A stretch of DNA of 64,000 nt from Protea cynaroides (Eukaryota; Streptophyta; Magnoliopsida; Proteales; Proteaceae), in NCBI GenBank assembly GCA_028583415.1, contig CM053268.1, positions 13,363,555 to 13,427,554 on the forward strand. The letters are read 5' to 3'. The position numbers and the translations under genes were made by a program. How positions within the stretch are numbered: position 1 is the first letter of the stretch; every line of letters begins with the position of its first letter. The notes beneath the pieces are model-generated. The model saw only the letters and a program-made list of their open reading frames with translations. It ran no database searches and was not told the origin of the DNA. Below, one piece after another: positions 34,786-46,965 of this stretch.

Positions 34786-34959
34786 ACTCCACTACCTTTA
34801 AAAGAAATTTTATCCTCAAAATTTATACGTATAGATCTTACAACAGTGGTGTTTCAACACCATGTTCCTTGGTAATGTGGAATTCAATCCTGGAGTAGTG
34901 ATAGGTACCTTTAATATTCTTAATTGATTGTTATATGTATTGCTGGATGCATATAGATG
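34786..34959. other. Junction between minus-strand LTR remnant and plus-strand E5
   Basis: The first 45 bp read as the complement of a pol 3' end and purine tract. By about 34960 the sequence reads forward into E5 protease. No target duplication marks the switch. Confidence 0.4.
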
Positions 34960-35428
34960 TTCTAATACATGGACCTTAACACCTTAGGCATCCTTAGTAT
35001 ATCAGGACAACCGGCTCGAATTCTCTTTGATTCAGGAGCTACTCACTCATTTATATCTCCTTAGTTCGCACTATATCTATTAAACAGTTAGCTTCAGATT
35101 TGATTGTCCATACGCCTTTAGGTTTAGAAGTAGTACTAACAGAGTACTATGGACCATGTCAAGTACGATTGAAGATAAGGATCTGAGTGTTAACTTGATC
35201 AAGTTGGACATGTCAGATTTTGATGCAATATTAGGCATGGATTGGCTTGCCACTCACCGAGCCAATGTGCTCTATGCTAAAAGGAAAATTCTTTTCCAGC
35301 CAGATGATGGAAAAGCATTCGCATTCATTGGAGATGAACCTAAGAAGAACAAAAAAATGTTTATATCTGTAATGCAAGCTTGTAAGTTACTGAATCAAGG
35401 CTGTATTAGCTATAACATCTGTGACTGA
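34960..35428 (+). pseudogene. pol: E5 protease region
   Basis: GQPARILFDSGATHSFIS (35007-35060) is an intact aspartic protease motif. The downstream part is open at 35156-35428 (LIKLDMSDFDAILGMDWLAT, HRANVLYAKRKILF). Several stops lie between. Gag is missing upstream, so E5 is 5'-truncated. Confidence 0.85.
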
Positions 35429-36790
35429 TACTACAGTAGAAGTTCAATCTATAGATAATATTGATGTAGTAAGGGAATTCACAGACATATTTTCAAAAGA
35501 CTTATTAGGTTTACCTCTTGATCGTGAAACTGAGTTCGTGATCGATCTAGTTCCAAGATCAGCACCTGTGTCTAAAGCACTTTATTGAATGGTGACATCC
35601 GAGTTGAAAGAATTGAATATTTAACTACAAGAATTATTAGACAAGGGATTTATTTGACCCAGTATCTCCCTATGGGGTGCGCCATTATTATTTGTCAAAA
35701 AGAAAGACGAAAGTATCCTTTTATGTATTGATTATCGTGAGCTCAACAAAATCACCATCAAGAATTGATATCCTCTTCCCAGGATCGATGATCTGTTCGA
35801 TCAATTGCAAGGAGCTCTAGTATTCTTCAAAGTAGATCTCTGATCTGGATATCATCAGTTGAAGATTTGAGAATGTGATATACCAAAGTCTGCATTTCAA
35901 ACTTGATATGGTCATTATGAGTTATTGGTCATGTCGTTTGGTTTAACTAATGCACCGACGTTCTTCATGGAACTCATAAGCAAAGTGTTCCATAATTTCC
36001 TTGATCGCTTTATGATTGTGTTCGTTCATGACATTCTCATATGTTCAAAGAGTGTAGCAGATCATGCTATGCACCTTAGACAATCCTTACAAAGACTTAG
36101 ACAAGAGAAGTTATATGCTAAGTTCAAGAAGTGCGAGTTCTGGTTAAAAGAAGTAGCCTTCTTGGGATATGTTGTCTTAGCTGAAGGTATATCAGTTGAT
36201 TCAAACAAGGTTAAAGCAGTTATCGATTGGAAAGCACTGAAGACTATTACAAAACTCAAAAGTTTTCTTGGACTAGTAGGTTATTACAGAAGATTCATCA
36301 CTAATTTTTTTAGGCTAGCCATTCCTCTGATGCAATTAACAAAGAACAAATTCGAATGGTCAGAAAAATGTAAGGAAGCATTTTAATGTTGTAGGAAAAG
36401 TTTCTCTACTCCGATATTGATAATCCCATCCATATTATAAGGACTGGTTGTCTATACTGAAGCATCCAAGTTAGGACTTGGTTATGTATTGATGCAAGAA
36501 GGTAAAGTTATTGCCTATGCCTTAAGGCAATTGAAGGAACATGAAAAAAACTATCCCACTCATGATCTTGAACTAGTTGCCATTGTATTTGCACTCAAGA
36601 CATGGAGACATTATCTTTATGGGAAAAAATTCTGGATTATGTCTGATCACAATAGTTTCACTTACCTATTCAATCAGAAGGAGCTCAATATGAGTAAGAG
36701 ATGTTGGTTAAAATTGATGAAAGATTATGACTATGACATATAGTATCATCTAAGAAAGCTAATGTAGTAGCTAATGCGCTCAGTAGAAAA
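35429..36790 (+). pseudogene. pol: E5 reverse transcriptase and RNase H, many stops
   Basis: RT blocks: SPDR-like PLDRETEFVIDL, SISLWGAPLLFVKKKDE, LCIDYRELNKITIKN, then stops at 35766, 35841 and 35904, each a TGA where relatives have CGA. The catalytic motif reads IVFVHDILI, so the first Asp of the FxDD pair is now His. RNase H (36489-36743) keeps DLELVAIV and SDHNSFTYLF, but TDAS is TEAS. It is an older copy than E1 or E2 and from a different subfamily. Confidence 0.9.
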
Positions 36791-36799
36791 GACGTATGT

Positions 36800-38430
36800 A
36801 TGGCTGAAAACCAAGTTAGCAAGGAAGAAGCTAGAGCCCATGACTATGTTTTATCGGAAGCTCATGTTATTCTTCCACTAGTACCAGAAGACCCTATCAC
36901 GAGTGCCTTACTAGAAGAATGGATTGAACTTGTTACTGCAACTCTTGGTGCTCTACACATACAACCAACGTTGTTGCAAGAAATAAAAACAGCAACGTCA
37001 TTGGATCCTCAACTAAGCACACTAAAGAGTAAACTTGAAGATGGAAAGCAAGATCCAGATTTCATCCTGAACAATGGAATTATATATTATTATGATAGAG
37101 TATGTGTGCTAGAATATACTGAAGACTTAAAGGAAAAGATTCTGATTGAAGCCTATTCATCTCCAGACTTTATGCATCCTGGTAGAACCAAGATGTATCA
37201 TGACTTGTAAAAGGAATTCTAGTGGAGAGTATTGAAAACTGGCATGGCTAAGTTTGTTTATAAATGTTTGATGTGTCAACAAGTCAAAGCAGAAAGTCAA
37301 AGACCAGCCGGTAAGCTATATCCATTACCTGTACCAGAATGGAAATGGGACCACATTACCATGGACTTCATCACAGGCTTACTTTTGACATCATGCTCTG
37401 TTGATGTAGTCTAGGTTATCATGGATAAATTTTCCAAAACAATGAGATTTATTGTTGTTCATCCTCAGTATTCTATGGATAAGCTAGCCAAACTATATAT
37501 TGATCACAACATTCGCTTGCATGATATCCTAGATAACATTGTATCTGATTATGATCCTAGATTTACTTTTAAGTTCTGGAAAGGATTGCAGAATGCCATG
37601 GGTACTAAGTTGAAGTTTAGCACCGCCTTTCACTCTCAAACAAAAGGTCAGTCAGAAAGAATAATTCAAATTCTAGAAGAAAAACTTAGAGCATGTACTC
37701 TAGATTTTAAAGGAAATTGGGATTAAAATCTATCTCTAATGGAATTCGCTTACAACAATAGTTATCAGTATACTATCAAAATGGCTCCATATGAGGCACT
37801 ATATGGACGAAAGTATAAGACTCCTCTATATTGGAATGGAGTTGGTGAAAGAGGAATTCTTGGACCAGAAATTGTTTAAGAAACTTATGAAATATAGATT
37901 TGATTAGAGAAAGGATCAAAGCCGCTAAATCAAGACAGAAGAGTTAGGCTGACCTTCGTCGCAAATACCTCAAGTTTGTGGTAGGCGATAATGTATTTCT
38001 AAAGATATCTCCCCTCAGAGGAACTAGGAGACTTGGCAAGAAAGGAAAGTTGAGTCCCAGATATATTGGACCTTATGAGATACTCAGTAGGATTGGAGTC
38101 GTGGCATACCTATTAGCTCTACTTCCATCCCTAGCAAGTGTTCATGAGGTATTCCATGTCTCAATGCTAAAGAAGTACGTCAACGATCCAAACCATGTCT
38201 TGAACATTGAGCCACCATCCATTGATACCAGCTTGAGCAATGAAGTGGAACCACTTGCAATTCTAGATAGAAAGGTTCGAGAGCTCAAAAATAGATCCAC
38301 TGCTTACATTAAGGTGCAATGGAAGGATCATTCTAAGAATGAAGCATCGTGGGAAAAGGAAGACAAGATACGTGAGAAATATCCTCATCTGTTCAAGGAA
38401 CAAGGTAAGCCAATTTTGGGGACAAAATTC
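36800..38430 (+). pseudogene. pol: E5 integrase with chromodomain-like tail
   Basis: Zinc finger H-x3-H and CLMCQQVKAESQRPAG (about 37180-37310), core TMDFITGL (37359) and VSDYDPRFTFKFW, FHSQTKGQSERIIQILEEKL, GPY region SPRYIGPYEILSRIG, tail KVREL to SWEKEDKIREKYPHLF near 38390. Stops at 37208, 37412, 37723 and 37877 and a frame change near 37975 inactivate it. The 3' end GTKFFYRGGG runs into the purine tract. Confidence 0.9.
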
Positions 38431-38444
38431 TTTTATCGAGGGGG

Positions 38445-41345
38445 TGGTAAAACCAGCACCCAAAAATTTCAAGCTAATTTGAATTTTTTGTCATATATCA
38501 GGCCTTCCCACCAGCACGATCAGTACCTGTATCAGTTTAGAAGCATAACGGATCTCAGGTAAGACTTAAATCATGTCTAAGATACGTAGGAACTGTTAGG
38601 AATCCAGTAGGTTGTCGAACCATTAGAAGCATGGCCTAGTTGAACTGAATCAGACCATGGGTCGATGGGTCAGGTCGATGAAATGTGTCCAATCGACCAC
38701 ACCTCTATGATTGTGATCATAGAATGGGCCGAACTAAATTCTTTTTGTTTGGGCCTGGGTCCATTCATACCCAACTACCCTTGGAAGATTTAGAATCATT
38801 CTAGACCTACCCTAGAATGAATTGGTGTGCCAATTGGCAACCTAGAAACCACCTTGAATCGTAATTGAATTACATTTGAGATAAGGGAGAGAATTGGACT
38901 CCAACTCAAACTCTTGATCCGCCACCCATATAATCAACCAAAACCCTAATGTGTGAGAACTTTAAAGATCTGACGTATGTTTTGGAGATAACAGCCTAAG
39001 AGAGTGTTAAAGGAAGAAGAAGGAAGGAAGAACCTTCATTAATGGTCCTCCCCTAAGCTTCTCAATATTGAAATAAGTGAACCAACACTTAGATAAGTAT
39101 CTAAACCTTGTTGTAATGGTTAAAACATCAAACCCTCGACCACAGAGGTCATTCCCAACCTCTGGTAATGTGGGAAACGTTTTCCCTCAACCATTGACAG
39201 CCATTGCAGTCGAATTCAAGAATGTTGACTAATTAACGTAAAGGTAGGATTTTTATTTGAATTACAATGTAAGGGTAGCAAATTAATGAAGGGATCATTC
39301 CCCAATAATGTACAGACCCTTAGATACCCTTTAGAAGCAATGTGGATAATGAACCAGAAAGATCGGATCGAAACTAACACAGTCCAAGCTCACTGGAATC
39401 GTCAGGTCGATCGGTCAGGTCAACCAAACTAGTCTGATTGACCACACCACTGTAATCAACCGCACAATCACAGTGAAGTGCTCTTCTTCCAATAGGCCAC
39501 TAATTATTATACTCACTTAGTGGACTCGCCTAATACCTCAAGAGACTTATTGCGGACCATATTAAATTGATAATTTGAATGGAATGCTTTCCTATAAGTG
39601 TAGACATGTACAGTTGCATAGATGATGTTCATAGTCGATAACCGTACATGTATATAATTGATTGGAGGGATTTAATATCTGATAAGTGATCCCTCAACAT
39701 CCTAAAACCATTGTGGACATGTTTTCAGTGAGGTATAAGCCTTTGGAACTCGTGTTGACTAAACTACAGTCGATAAGGACTGTCAGGTCGACAAAAGGTG
39801 TCTAATTGATCGCACAGACTGATCAACCACACCCATCGACCGCAGCAGTTACATAACACTGTTTTGTCAAATTCTTTGACTGTTAACTATCCGACTGAAC
39901 CAATTGACCTTAGGACATTACTCTAAGACTAATGAGAATTCCCTAGACTTATCTGAAGCATAAACAAACAATCTAAAGTATTAATCATGTATCAATCGCA
40001 ATTAGGTAAACCGACATGGGAAACAAGGGAGCCACTCTGTCTGCAACAGAGTAGTATTTAGTTCACCGTCATAGGTGAGGGGATTAGCTTTATTTAATTT
40101 ATTGTTTTCCATATGTGTGCTATAATTGTGGTTTGGAATACTGTGTAATAACATGCCATACAATATTTATTATAATTGTTCATGCATTTTTTACATATTA
40201 CTTGTATTTTGAATTGATAACATATTCGATGTGTATAACATGATTGTTTACCCTATGCTTATATCATAGTGGATCCAAATGGTTGGAATGGGACGGTTGT
40301 CTTGGTCCTTAAGCTAAGGTATGGGTACCTACATTAGTAATGAACATGGTTAGGTGATAACATCCTGTGACTGTTAACTCTTGCCAATAGGGGTTTTGGT
40401 ATTGACATAGGCTTATATGCAAGAAATCCAACCATTGAAGGGAGTAAACCGAATACGGGCCTATGGTCTTCCTCTAGTAAGTGAACCTCAGGATGATGTT
40501 TGTTCTAAGTGCTCTTCCAGATGGACTAGGCTTTTACCTAAAGAAGTTTGTTGAGGCTTAGAATTGGACACCAGGACGAAGCCTATCTTGGGGGAATGCT
40601 GGTAATTTCTTGGCATAACCCTTGGTATCTACACTTCATTCTTTGGGTAATAGTTCACATGCGAAATGAATAATTGTGGATCATTTACCTTACCCGTACT
40701 TTAGTGTTCATGCCTGTGCTTGGTGTGTCGTGATATAGTGCATGCTTGTTCATAGACCATGCCACAAATAATGTATTTATGCATTGGTTTCCTCACTGAG
40801 CGTGTTGTTCGCTCACCCCTTTGTACATACATATTTTAGATTGTGTTGCAGGTAACGTTGATATATCTTATAATGTTGTTGATCTGCAGATGAAGAATCT
40901 GAGGAAGAATCTCATGGCTCTACGTGCGAATGTGAAGACTATCTCTATGGACTAGGGACAGGATATTGTCTGATGTAGACAGTTTGTTTTTATTTGACTT
41001 AGTTTATTAGGTTTACTTGTTAGCTCGGTTAGTTATTGAATGTCTCTGGGCGAATGTGACCTGTGATAGCTAGGCTAGTTTTGCTTATTTGTTAACTTAT
41101 CTTTATATCATGGTTTTCAAATACATAAACTTTTATTATGTTACTATCACTTTAGCTCTCAGCTTCAATATTAATGAAAAAGATTTCGCCATTTATTTAT
41201 TCTCTCTGATTTTATCCTTATTTGTGAGTGTGAATGGATGAGAAGTTTTGTGAGTATTGCACTGCAATTGTGATCGTGGTTATGGATATACTTGCACAAC
41301 ATGGAATCTAGTCATACCAAAAGATATCGATTTTGATGTGTGACA
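38445..41345 (+). mobile_element. E5 3' LTR (about 2.9 kb)
   Basis: It follows the purine tract CGAGGGGG and begins TGGTAAAACCAGC, comparable to TGTAAAACCCG; it ends TTTTGATGTGTGACA. It contains the conserved block CTCACTGAGC...GCTCACCC...GTTGCAGGTA at 40794-40856 and GTCGA-rich clusters (38640-38710, 39395-39480, 39780-39850). Its left neighbour is E5 pol, so polarity is secure. Confidence 0.85.
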
Positions 41346-41900
41346 TATGCATAGGAAACAATTGAGCTGGGGGGATAATTTATCCGAGTTCAATATGACC
41401 CAATTGGAGGATAGGTGTTGCCGGATACCTGGCTTCCTTCCTCCAACTGATCTACAAATAGCCCATTTTAATATTTGATCTGTTTGGGATCTGACTGGAG
41501 GATTCCTAGCTTGCCTTGGGACCCGTACAATAAACTTATAGGTTAGACGACTTTGGGTAATAAGCTTATAACCTAATCATAAAACTTATGCAACTGTTTA
41601 GGGAATTTTGGATGGGATTCTGGATGAAGTCTTCAGCCGACTTCTGTTTTGCTACTTCTCTCGCCACCGTTAGCATACCATTTTTGCCCCTCATCTCTCT
41701 ATCTAAAGCCATCATCCTCTCTCCTGCCATATAAAGATCACCAAATATCATCTCTCTACCTAGGGTCACCCAGTGTCATCCCCTATCCCTAAGAACCAAT
41801 ACCTACCATTTTATTACCGTCACCTTTTGTCAGTTACCCCTGGGAACCAAAACTGCCATGTATGGACCATCTAGTGTTAAACCATGTCCTGAGTCCAAAA

Positions 41901-42237
41901 CCTGCCATTTATGGCTTATCCTGACCTCTAAGTGACTATGAGTCCATACCTACCATTTTTGGATAATCCGGACCCCCTTGTGACCATGAATCCATACTTG
42001 CCATTTCTGGCTCATCCAAACCCCCTTGTGATCTTGAGTCAATACTTGCCATTTCTGGCTCATCTGGACTTATTTGTGACCCTGAGTCAACTCCTGCCAT
42101 TTTTGGCTACTCGAGACCTCCATGTGACCCTGAGTCACTACTTACCATTTTCAGCCCATCTGGGCCTATTAATACCCCTGAGGCCAGAACCTACCATTTC
42201 TAACTCATCCAGTGTCATTCCTTATCCCAGAGTATAT
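41901..42237. repeat. 48 bp tandem repeat, about 7 copies
   Basis: CYTGCCATTTYTGGCTCATC starts at 41901, 41949, 41997, 42045, 42093, 42141 and 42190, i.e. a 48 bp step and one of 49. Because 48 is a multiple of three it gives a periodic 151-codon open frame (YLPFLAHPDPLVTLS-like), which I regard as an artefact. Confidence 0.9.
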
Positions 42238-42427
42238 TTTTGGCTTTTTGGAGTCACCCAGTATCTTTGGCCAAAAAAAATGAAAAAAGGGGGAAGGTTT
42301 ATAATCACCCATCATAAAATTGCTCTGGCCCGAGCACGCTTAACTACAAAGTTATTGGTAAATCCGGCCCTTTTTAGGGTCATCTAGGACCAAGTTAGTG
42401 CATAACATCGTTCATGTGTCTAAATGT

Positions 42428-42625
42428 CACCCAGCCAAATCTAGTAAACCCAATCAAACCTGATCAAACCCAGTCGACCCAGTCAAAACCCCGTTGACCT
42501 AGTCAACCCAGTCAAAACCAATCAAACCTAGTCAAAACCTAGTCAACTTAGTCATACCCAGTCAACCTAGAGTCACCCTAGTCAAAACCTAGTCAACACC
42601 TACGTGGTTACCCAATCAACCCGTC
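42428..42625. repeat. GTCAAACCTA-type short repeats
   Basis: CCAGTCAAACC, CTAGTCAAAACC, CCAGTCGACC and similar 10-12 bp units follow each other for about 200 bp. A similar TTGACTGG-type composition occurs at 2000-2110 and 61370-61440 in family A LTRs on the other strand. Confidence 0.75.
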
Positions 42626-43234
42626 TAGTCATCTAATGGCTCCCTAGGTGGCACTTAGAGTGCCACATGGCACTGAAAGATTCCATGTCACTCCCCATTG
42701 ATGGCCGATAAGTGATGAGAGATATGTGGAGAGAGGGAGAGAATAAAGGGAGAATGGAAAGAGAAAAATCGGAAGCCCAACTTGAACCCAACCAAACCCT
42801 AGGCTAACCCTAGCAAGCCCAAGGAGAGGAACAATTCCGGCCCCCCTTTTATTTCCTGATTTTGTGAGAAAAACTAGAAAAGATAAAAAAAAATGAGGAA
42901 AAGACAAAAAAAAATTATAATAAGCTAAGTGGGGTCCCCCTCATCCACGTGAAGAGGCCTCTTGTTGTGGCATATATTGTGTCATATTAAAAGATTTGTT
43001 TTGAGAATAAAAAAAAATTAAAGAAAGAGAAAAGAAAGGAAGAAAATAGAAAAAAGAAAGAAAGAAGGAGGAGAGAAAAGATTCTTTTGGACTCATTGAA
43101 AGTCAATATTGGAACCAATAGACATGTGTCATGTGGCATTAGACAAGTTAGCACAAAATCTTTGATTTTTTCTTTGGAAACTTTGAATAAGCCAATAGGG
43201 AAAGAGATAGGAGAAGCCATTTACCTTGAAGCCT

Positions 43235-43242
43235 TATTTAAA
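43235..43242 (+). promoter_or_regulatory. Possible TATA element
   Basis: TATTTAAA is followed by AGGAAGCAAGAGGGAGAG and a purine-rich leader, as in the other LTR promoters. Only the context supports it. Confidence 0.35.
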
Positions 43243-43635
43243 AGGAAGCAAGAGGGAGAGCTATCTCTTCTACGACTTTGGAGCAAGCCCCTCCCCCCTA
43301 TTGGCGCCAATACAAGGAGAAGAGAGAGAGAAAGTGAGAAAAGATTGAGGAAGAAGAACAGAAAGATAAGAAGACGAAGGAGGAAGAAGGAAGAGACTTG
43401 CTTACCTGTTCAAGATCTCCATTAAAGCTTCAAGGGACTACTGCAACCTCCATTGGAACAAAGTAGGTACCCTAAACCTCTTACGAACATGCTTATTGTT
43501 CGATGCAATGATAGGAACCATGTTTGATTTTTGAGTGTAATGCTTTCATGTACAACATGTGTTATAGATCTATCATATCCATTATTTTTCATGTGTTATA
43601 TATATTATAAGGAGTGTTGTATGTGAATTTAAGCA

Positions 43636-43677
43636 TCATTCATGGAGGTTTGCCTAGGCAAACAATTCCATGAATGA
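43636..43677. other. Strong inverted repeat (hairpin)
   Basis: An 11-bp arm TCATTCATGGA at 43636-43646 pairs with 43667-43677. Inside lies the perfect 16-bp palindrome GTTTGCCTAGGCAAAC (43648-43663). Confidence 0.7.
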
Positions 43678-43904
43678 AGCTGTCATTCTGGAAAAGCCAG
43701 TACAGGGATCTGAAATTGGGATAAGTTCAGACATAGCAAGAGAGGTTCATTCGCCTACAAATTTTTATGAGACCTTCCCCCATTGAATTAGAAAGATACC
43801 CCAAAAAACCCAGATCCATTTGTATCTGGGAAGATTAGTAAAAAAATCCAACAAGTTGCTGTACTTGGATTCTATTATAGTAAACTAGACATCTTGTGTT
43901 TTGG

Positions 43905-44460
43905 CATAAAACAATGGCTTTCGGCCATTATTTGCCTTTGGTTCCTCACATGAGTTTTAGGCCTATTAATTTCCTAAATTTTGGCACTGATCTTGAATGA
44001 TTTGGACATGTGGTTGATTTTATATGTATTTTTTTTACTATATTTGAGTAGAATCTGGGCCTGATTCTGGTAAGATTTTATGTACCCCATTGTTGTATAA
44101 ATTGCACCATGTTAGAGCTTTTGCTTATTTCCAATGTCTTGATAAAAAAATTTAGGCCTTGAAGTTATCTTCATTTTCTGTGTAAATTGATTTGGTTTTG
44201 CATGTGTGTGATTTATCATGGATTTTACACTGAAACTTGATAGAGTCTGGAACAAACTCTATCCTGTGCATGAACCCGCACTTATAGTGCATTTTTTACC
44301 ATGTTATAGTCTCTGTTCGGATTTGGTCCCTTGAGACAAAACCTAGGCCTTTCAACGTAGTTTTTGTGGATATAAGTTGAGCATTATTTGAATAATGGGA
44401 GTGCCATTTACAGGCCTTATGGTGCAACTCAATAGAGATTCTGTCCAGTGATGTACTCTG
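43905..44460. repeat. Degenerate tandem repeat of about 185-195 bp, continued after the copia element
   Basis: ACCATGTTAKAG-type anchors occur near 44106, 44297, 51286 (after removing the copia insertion) and 51479. Shared phrases include GGTCCCTTGAGACAAAACCTAG and TTTTGTCCAGTGCAGT. Units are strongly diverged. The array runs into the N gap. Confidence 0.6.
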
Positions 44461-44877
44461 TGTAAGAAAACTACAACCCATATGTATGTCTATGCAGAAT
44501 AAGATTCGACATACCCGTAGTGTAGGGATCTGTTCCAGCCGGTGTCCGTCCAACCTATGTTGTCTTCTTCTGATTCACTCTGATATACCCTACTGCACAA
44601 AGAAAAGAAAAGAGAGAGGGGAAGGAGATAGGGTTTCTGTGTACTCCTTATTCTCAGACAAAGAGAACGTAATGGAAATTCTCTGATTGCATAAGTGTAC
44701 ACAGGACCCCACCCTTGGATTATTTATAGATCAATCGTCTCCTTCCATCAAGGATGGAGGTGATCTGGGTGCCACATGTCCCTCAGATCCGACGCTCATA
44801 ACTCTCCTAATAGGTGATACCTAAAATGGATAGTGGCATGTGGGCCACTTACTTGGCATGTGGGCCACTTACTCACA
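44461..44877 (-). mobile_element. C1 3' LTR (417 bp)
   Basis: It carries a 19-bp tandem duplication of GGCATGTGGGCCACTTACT near its 5' end on the minus strand (44836-44873) that the other LTR lacks, explaining the length difference. Minus-strand TATAAATA lies at 44721-44728. Confidence 0.95.
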
Positions 44878-44890
44878 TTCTCCCACTTGA
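44878..44890 (-). other. C1 polypurine tract
   Basis: On the minus strand AAGTGGGAGAA lies against the LTR, the usual plus-strand primer of copia elements. Confidence 0.75.
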
Positions 44891-45264
44891 CCCATATTGC
44901 CACTTGGCAAGCCATTTTAGAGTTATAACCTGATGTATGGCCATACATTAACTTTCGGATCTTTCCTTATGGACTTGTTCTTTATGTTCATCATAAAACT
45001 CCCAACCCATGAATCATGGCGGTACATGTCCCAGTATTGAAGTACAATGGAAACACTCCCTTCCATGTATTACAATAGATTGTTTATTTTACAATGAACC
45101 TCAATTGTGACTACCCTACTTTATAGAATCAATTCAATAATCGATTCAAGGGTCAAACTTTATTGCCTAGAAAACTTTATAGGCATCTGTCATTCCAAAA
45201 CTTTATGTATACAACCAAATAAATGACAGGAAAAGAAATAACTTTATTTCGAATCGTCAAAACT

Positions 45265-46935
45265 TTATATTGCAATATCATAAATAAAACATTCAAAAAA
45301 ACTTAATGATTTACATAGTCCCTTATGATCCACGTGAACTACATACACCTTGGGCAGAAGCCCTTTAGTGAAAGGATCAACTATCATATCATTAGTGTTA
45401 ATATGTTCTATTTGAACGCAACGAACTCGAATGTATTCTTTAACAACAAAATACTTTATCTCAATGTGTCGGCAGCGACTCACTGAGCATGTGTTGTTAG
45501 AGAGACGTACTGCTGCAGTATTATCACAGTAGATCCTTATAGGTCTTTCAATAAAACTTATGACCTCAAAACTGTGATAAACTACTTCAACCATAATGCC
45601 TGAGAAATTGCTTTATAGCACGCCACCACTTCCGCTTCAATAATAGAAGAAGCTGTCTTAGGTTGCTTTACGCTGCGCCAAGACACTATTCCTCTAACAA
45701 ACAAAAATGAAGCCAGAAATGTACTTCCTTGTATCTCCACATTTAGAAAAATCTGAATTTGAGTAACTGATTAGCTTCAAAACATCAACATGTCTATATA
45801 TGAGCATGTGATCCTTGATGCCCTGTAGGTACCTCAGTACTTTCTTTGCTATTGTCCAATGTGGCAAACCAGGGTTCTTTCGAAACCTACCTAATACTCC
45901 CACTGAATATGAGATGTCAGGTCTGGTACAGACCTGAACATACATCAAATTGCTTACTACTGATGCATAAGGGATATTTTGCATTGTCTGCTATTTCAGA
46001 TTGGTCTTCGGACATTGCTCCAGACTAAGTCTGTCGCCTTTAACAAGAGGTGCTACACTTGATGAATATTGCTTCATCTTGAACCGTTCCAAAACTTTGT
46101 TAATATAACCCTTTAGGACAGTCCTAAGGTCTTAAGAAACTTGTCCATGTGAATCTCTATGCCTAAGACATTGGAGGCTTCACCCATATCATATATGTCA
46201 AAGTTTTGGGTCAAGAAATATTTAGTCTCGTGTAGCATCCCTAGATCATTGCTAGCTATAAGAATGTCATCCACATATAACACTAGTATGGTGAAACTAG
46301 TTTCCTTGATCTTTATGTAAATGTATTGATTATCTTGATTCTCCACAAAATCGTAGGAAGTAATCATGCTATCAAATTTCAAATACCACTATAGGGAAGC
46401 TTGTTTCAATTCATAAATGGATCTCTTAAGCTTGCATACTAGATGATCACCTTTATCCGAAGTAAAAACCTTCAAGTTGATCCATGTATACCTCCTCAAT
46501 CAGATCACTATTCAAAAATGTCATCTTGACATCCATCTAGTGCAGCTCAAGATCATAGTGAGCCACCAGTGCCATAATGATCCCCAAAGAATCTTTTCTA
46601 GACACGGACGAAAAGGTTTCTTTATAATCAATGTTAGGCTTCTGATTATAACCTTCTGTCACAAGTCGAACCTTGTATCTTTCAATATTTCTATGTGGGT
46701 CCCTATTAGTTTTGAAAACCCATTTACATCCTACAGTAGAGGTGTCCTTAGGCAATTCTACAAGTTTCCATACTAGATTCTTTGACATAGATTCCATTTC
46801 ATCCTTCATGGCATTATGCCATAAAATGGTATCTATACAACCCATAACCTGTGAAAATAATATCTGATCATCTTTTATTCCAATATTAGTTTCACAGTTT
46901 TGGATATACACTTCATAATCTGAAGGGATTGCCAA
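45265..46935 (-). pseudogene. pol: C1 reverse transcriptase and RNase H
   Basis: RT starts in 46537-46935 (WHNAMKDEMESM, WVFKTNRDPHRNIERYK, YKETFSSVSRKDS). The catalytic motif is in 46113-46382 as LVLYVDDILIASND (YVDD codons at 46266-46277). RNase H follows: 45694-45984 (PYASVVSNLMYVQVCTRPDI, VLRYLQGIKDH) and 45265-45594 (IYCDNTAAVRLSNN, RCRHIEIKYFVVKEYI). Stops and frame changes separate all four pieces. The last residues lie about 375 bp before the LTR. Confidence 0.92.
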
Positions 46936-46965
46936 TTTTCTCTCTCTCGAGGATCTCCTTAAAAC

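Larger units (their letters stand above)
41346..44460 (+). mobile_element. LTR-like sequence of an unassigned retroelement, part 1
   Basis: No coding domain is visible. From left to right it has a unique block, a 48-bp tandem array, GTCAAACC-type short repeats, GA-rich stretches, TATTTAAA at 43235, a purine-rich leader (43240-43400), and AACAAAGTAGGTACC, which looks like a splice donor. This order copies that of the LTRs elsewhere in the window in plus orientation. It is interrupted by the copia element and continues at 51262-51500 up to the gap. No ends were identified. Confidence 0.4.

Noticed and set aside
41932..42387. 151-codon frame with 16-residue repeats
   Set aside because: The 48-bp tandem repeat keeps phase by being a multiple of three; the frame starts and ends arbitrarily and lacks homologous features.
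42987..43425. Minus-strand membrane-like frame and plus-strand basic frame
   Set aside because: Both derive from GA-rich sequence around the LTR-like leader; no conserved motif.
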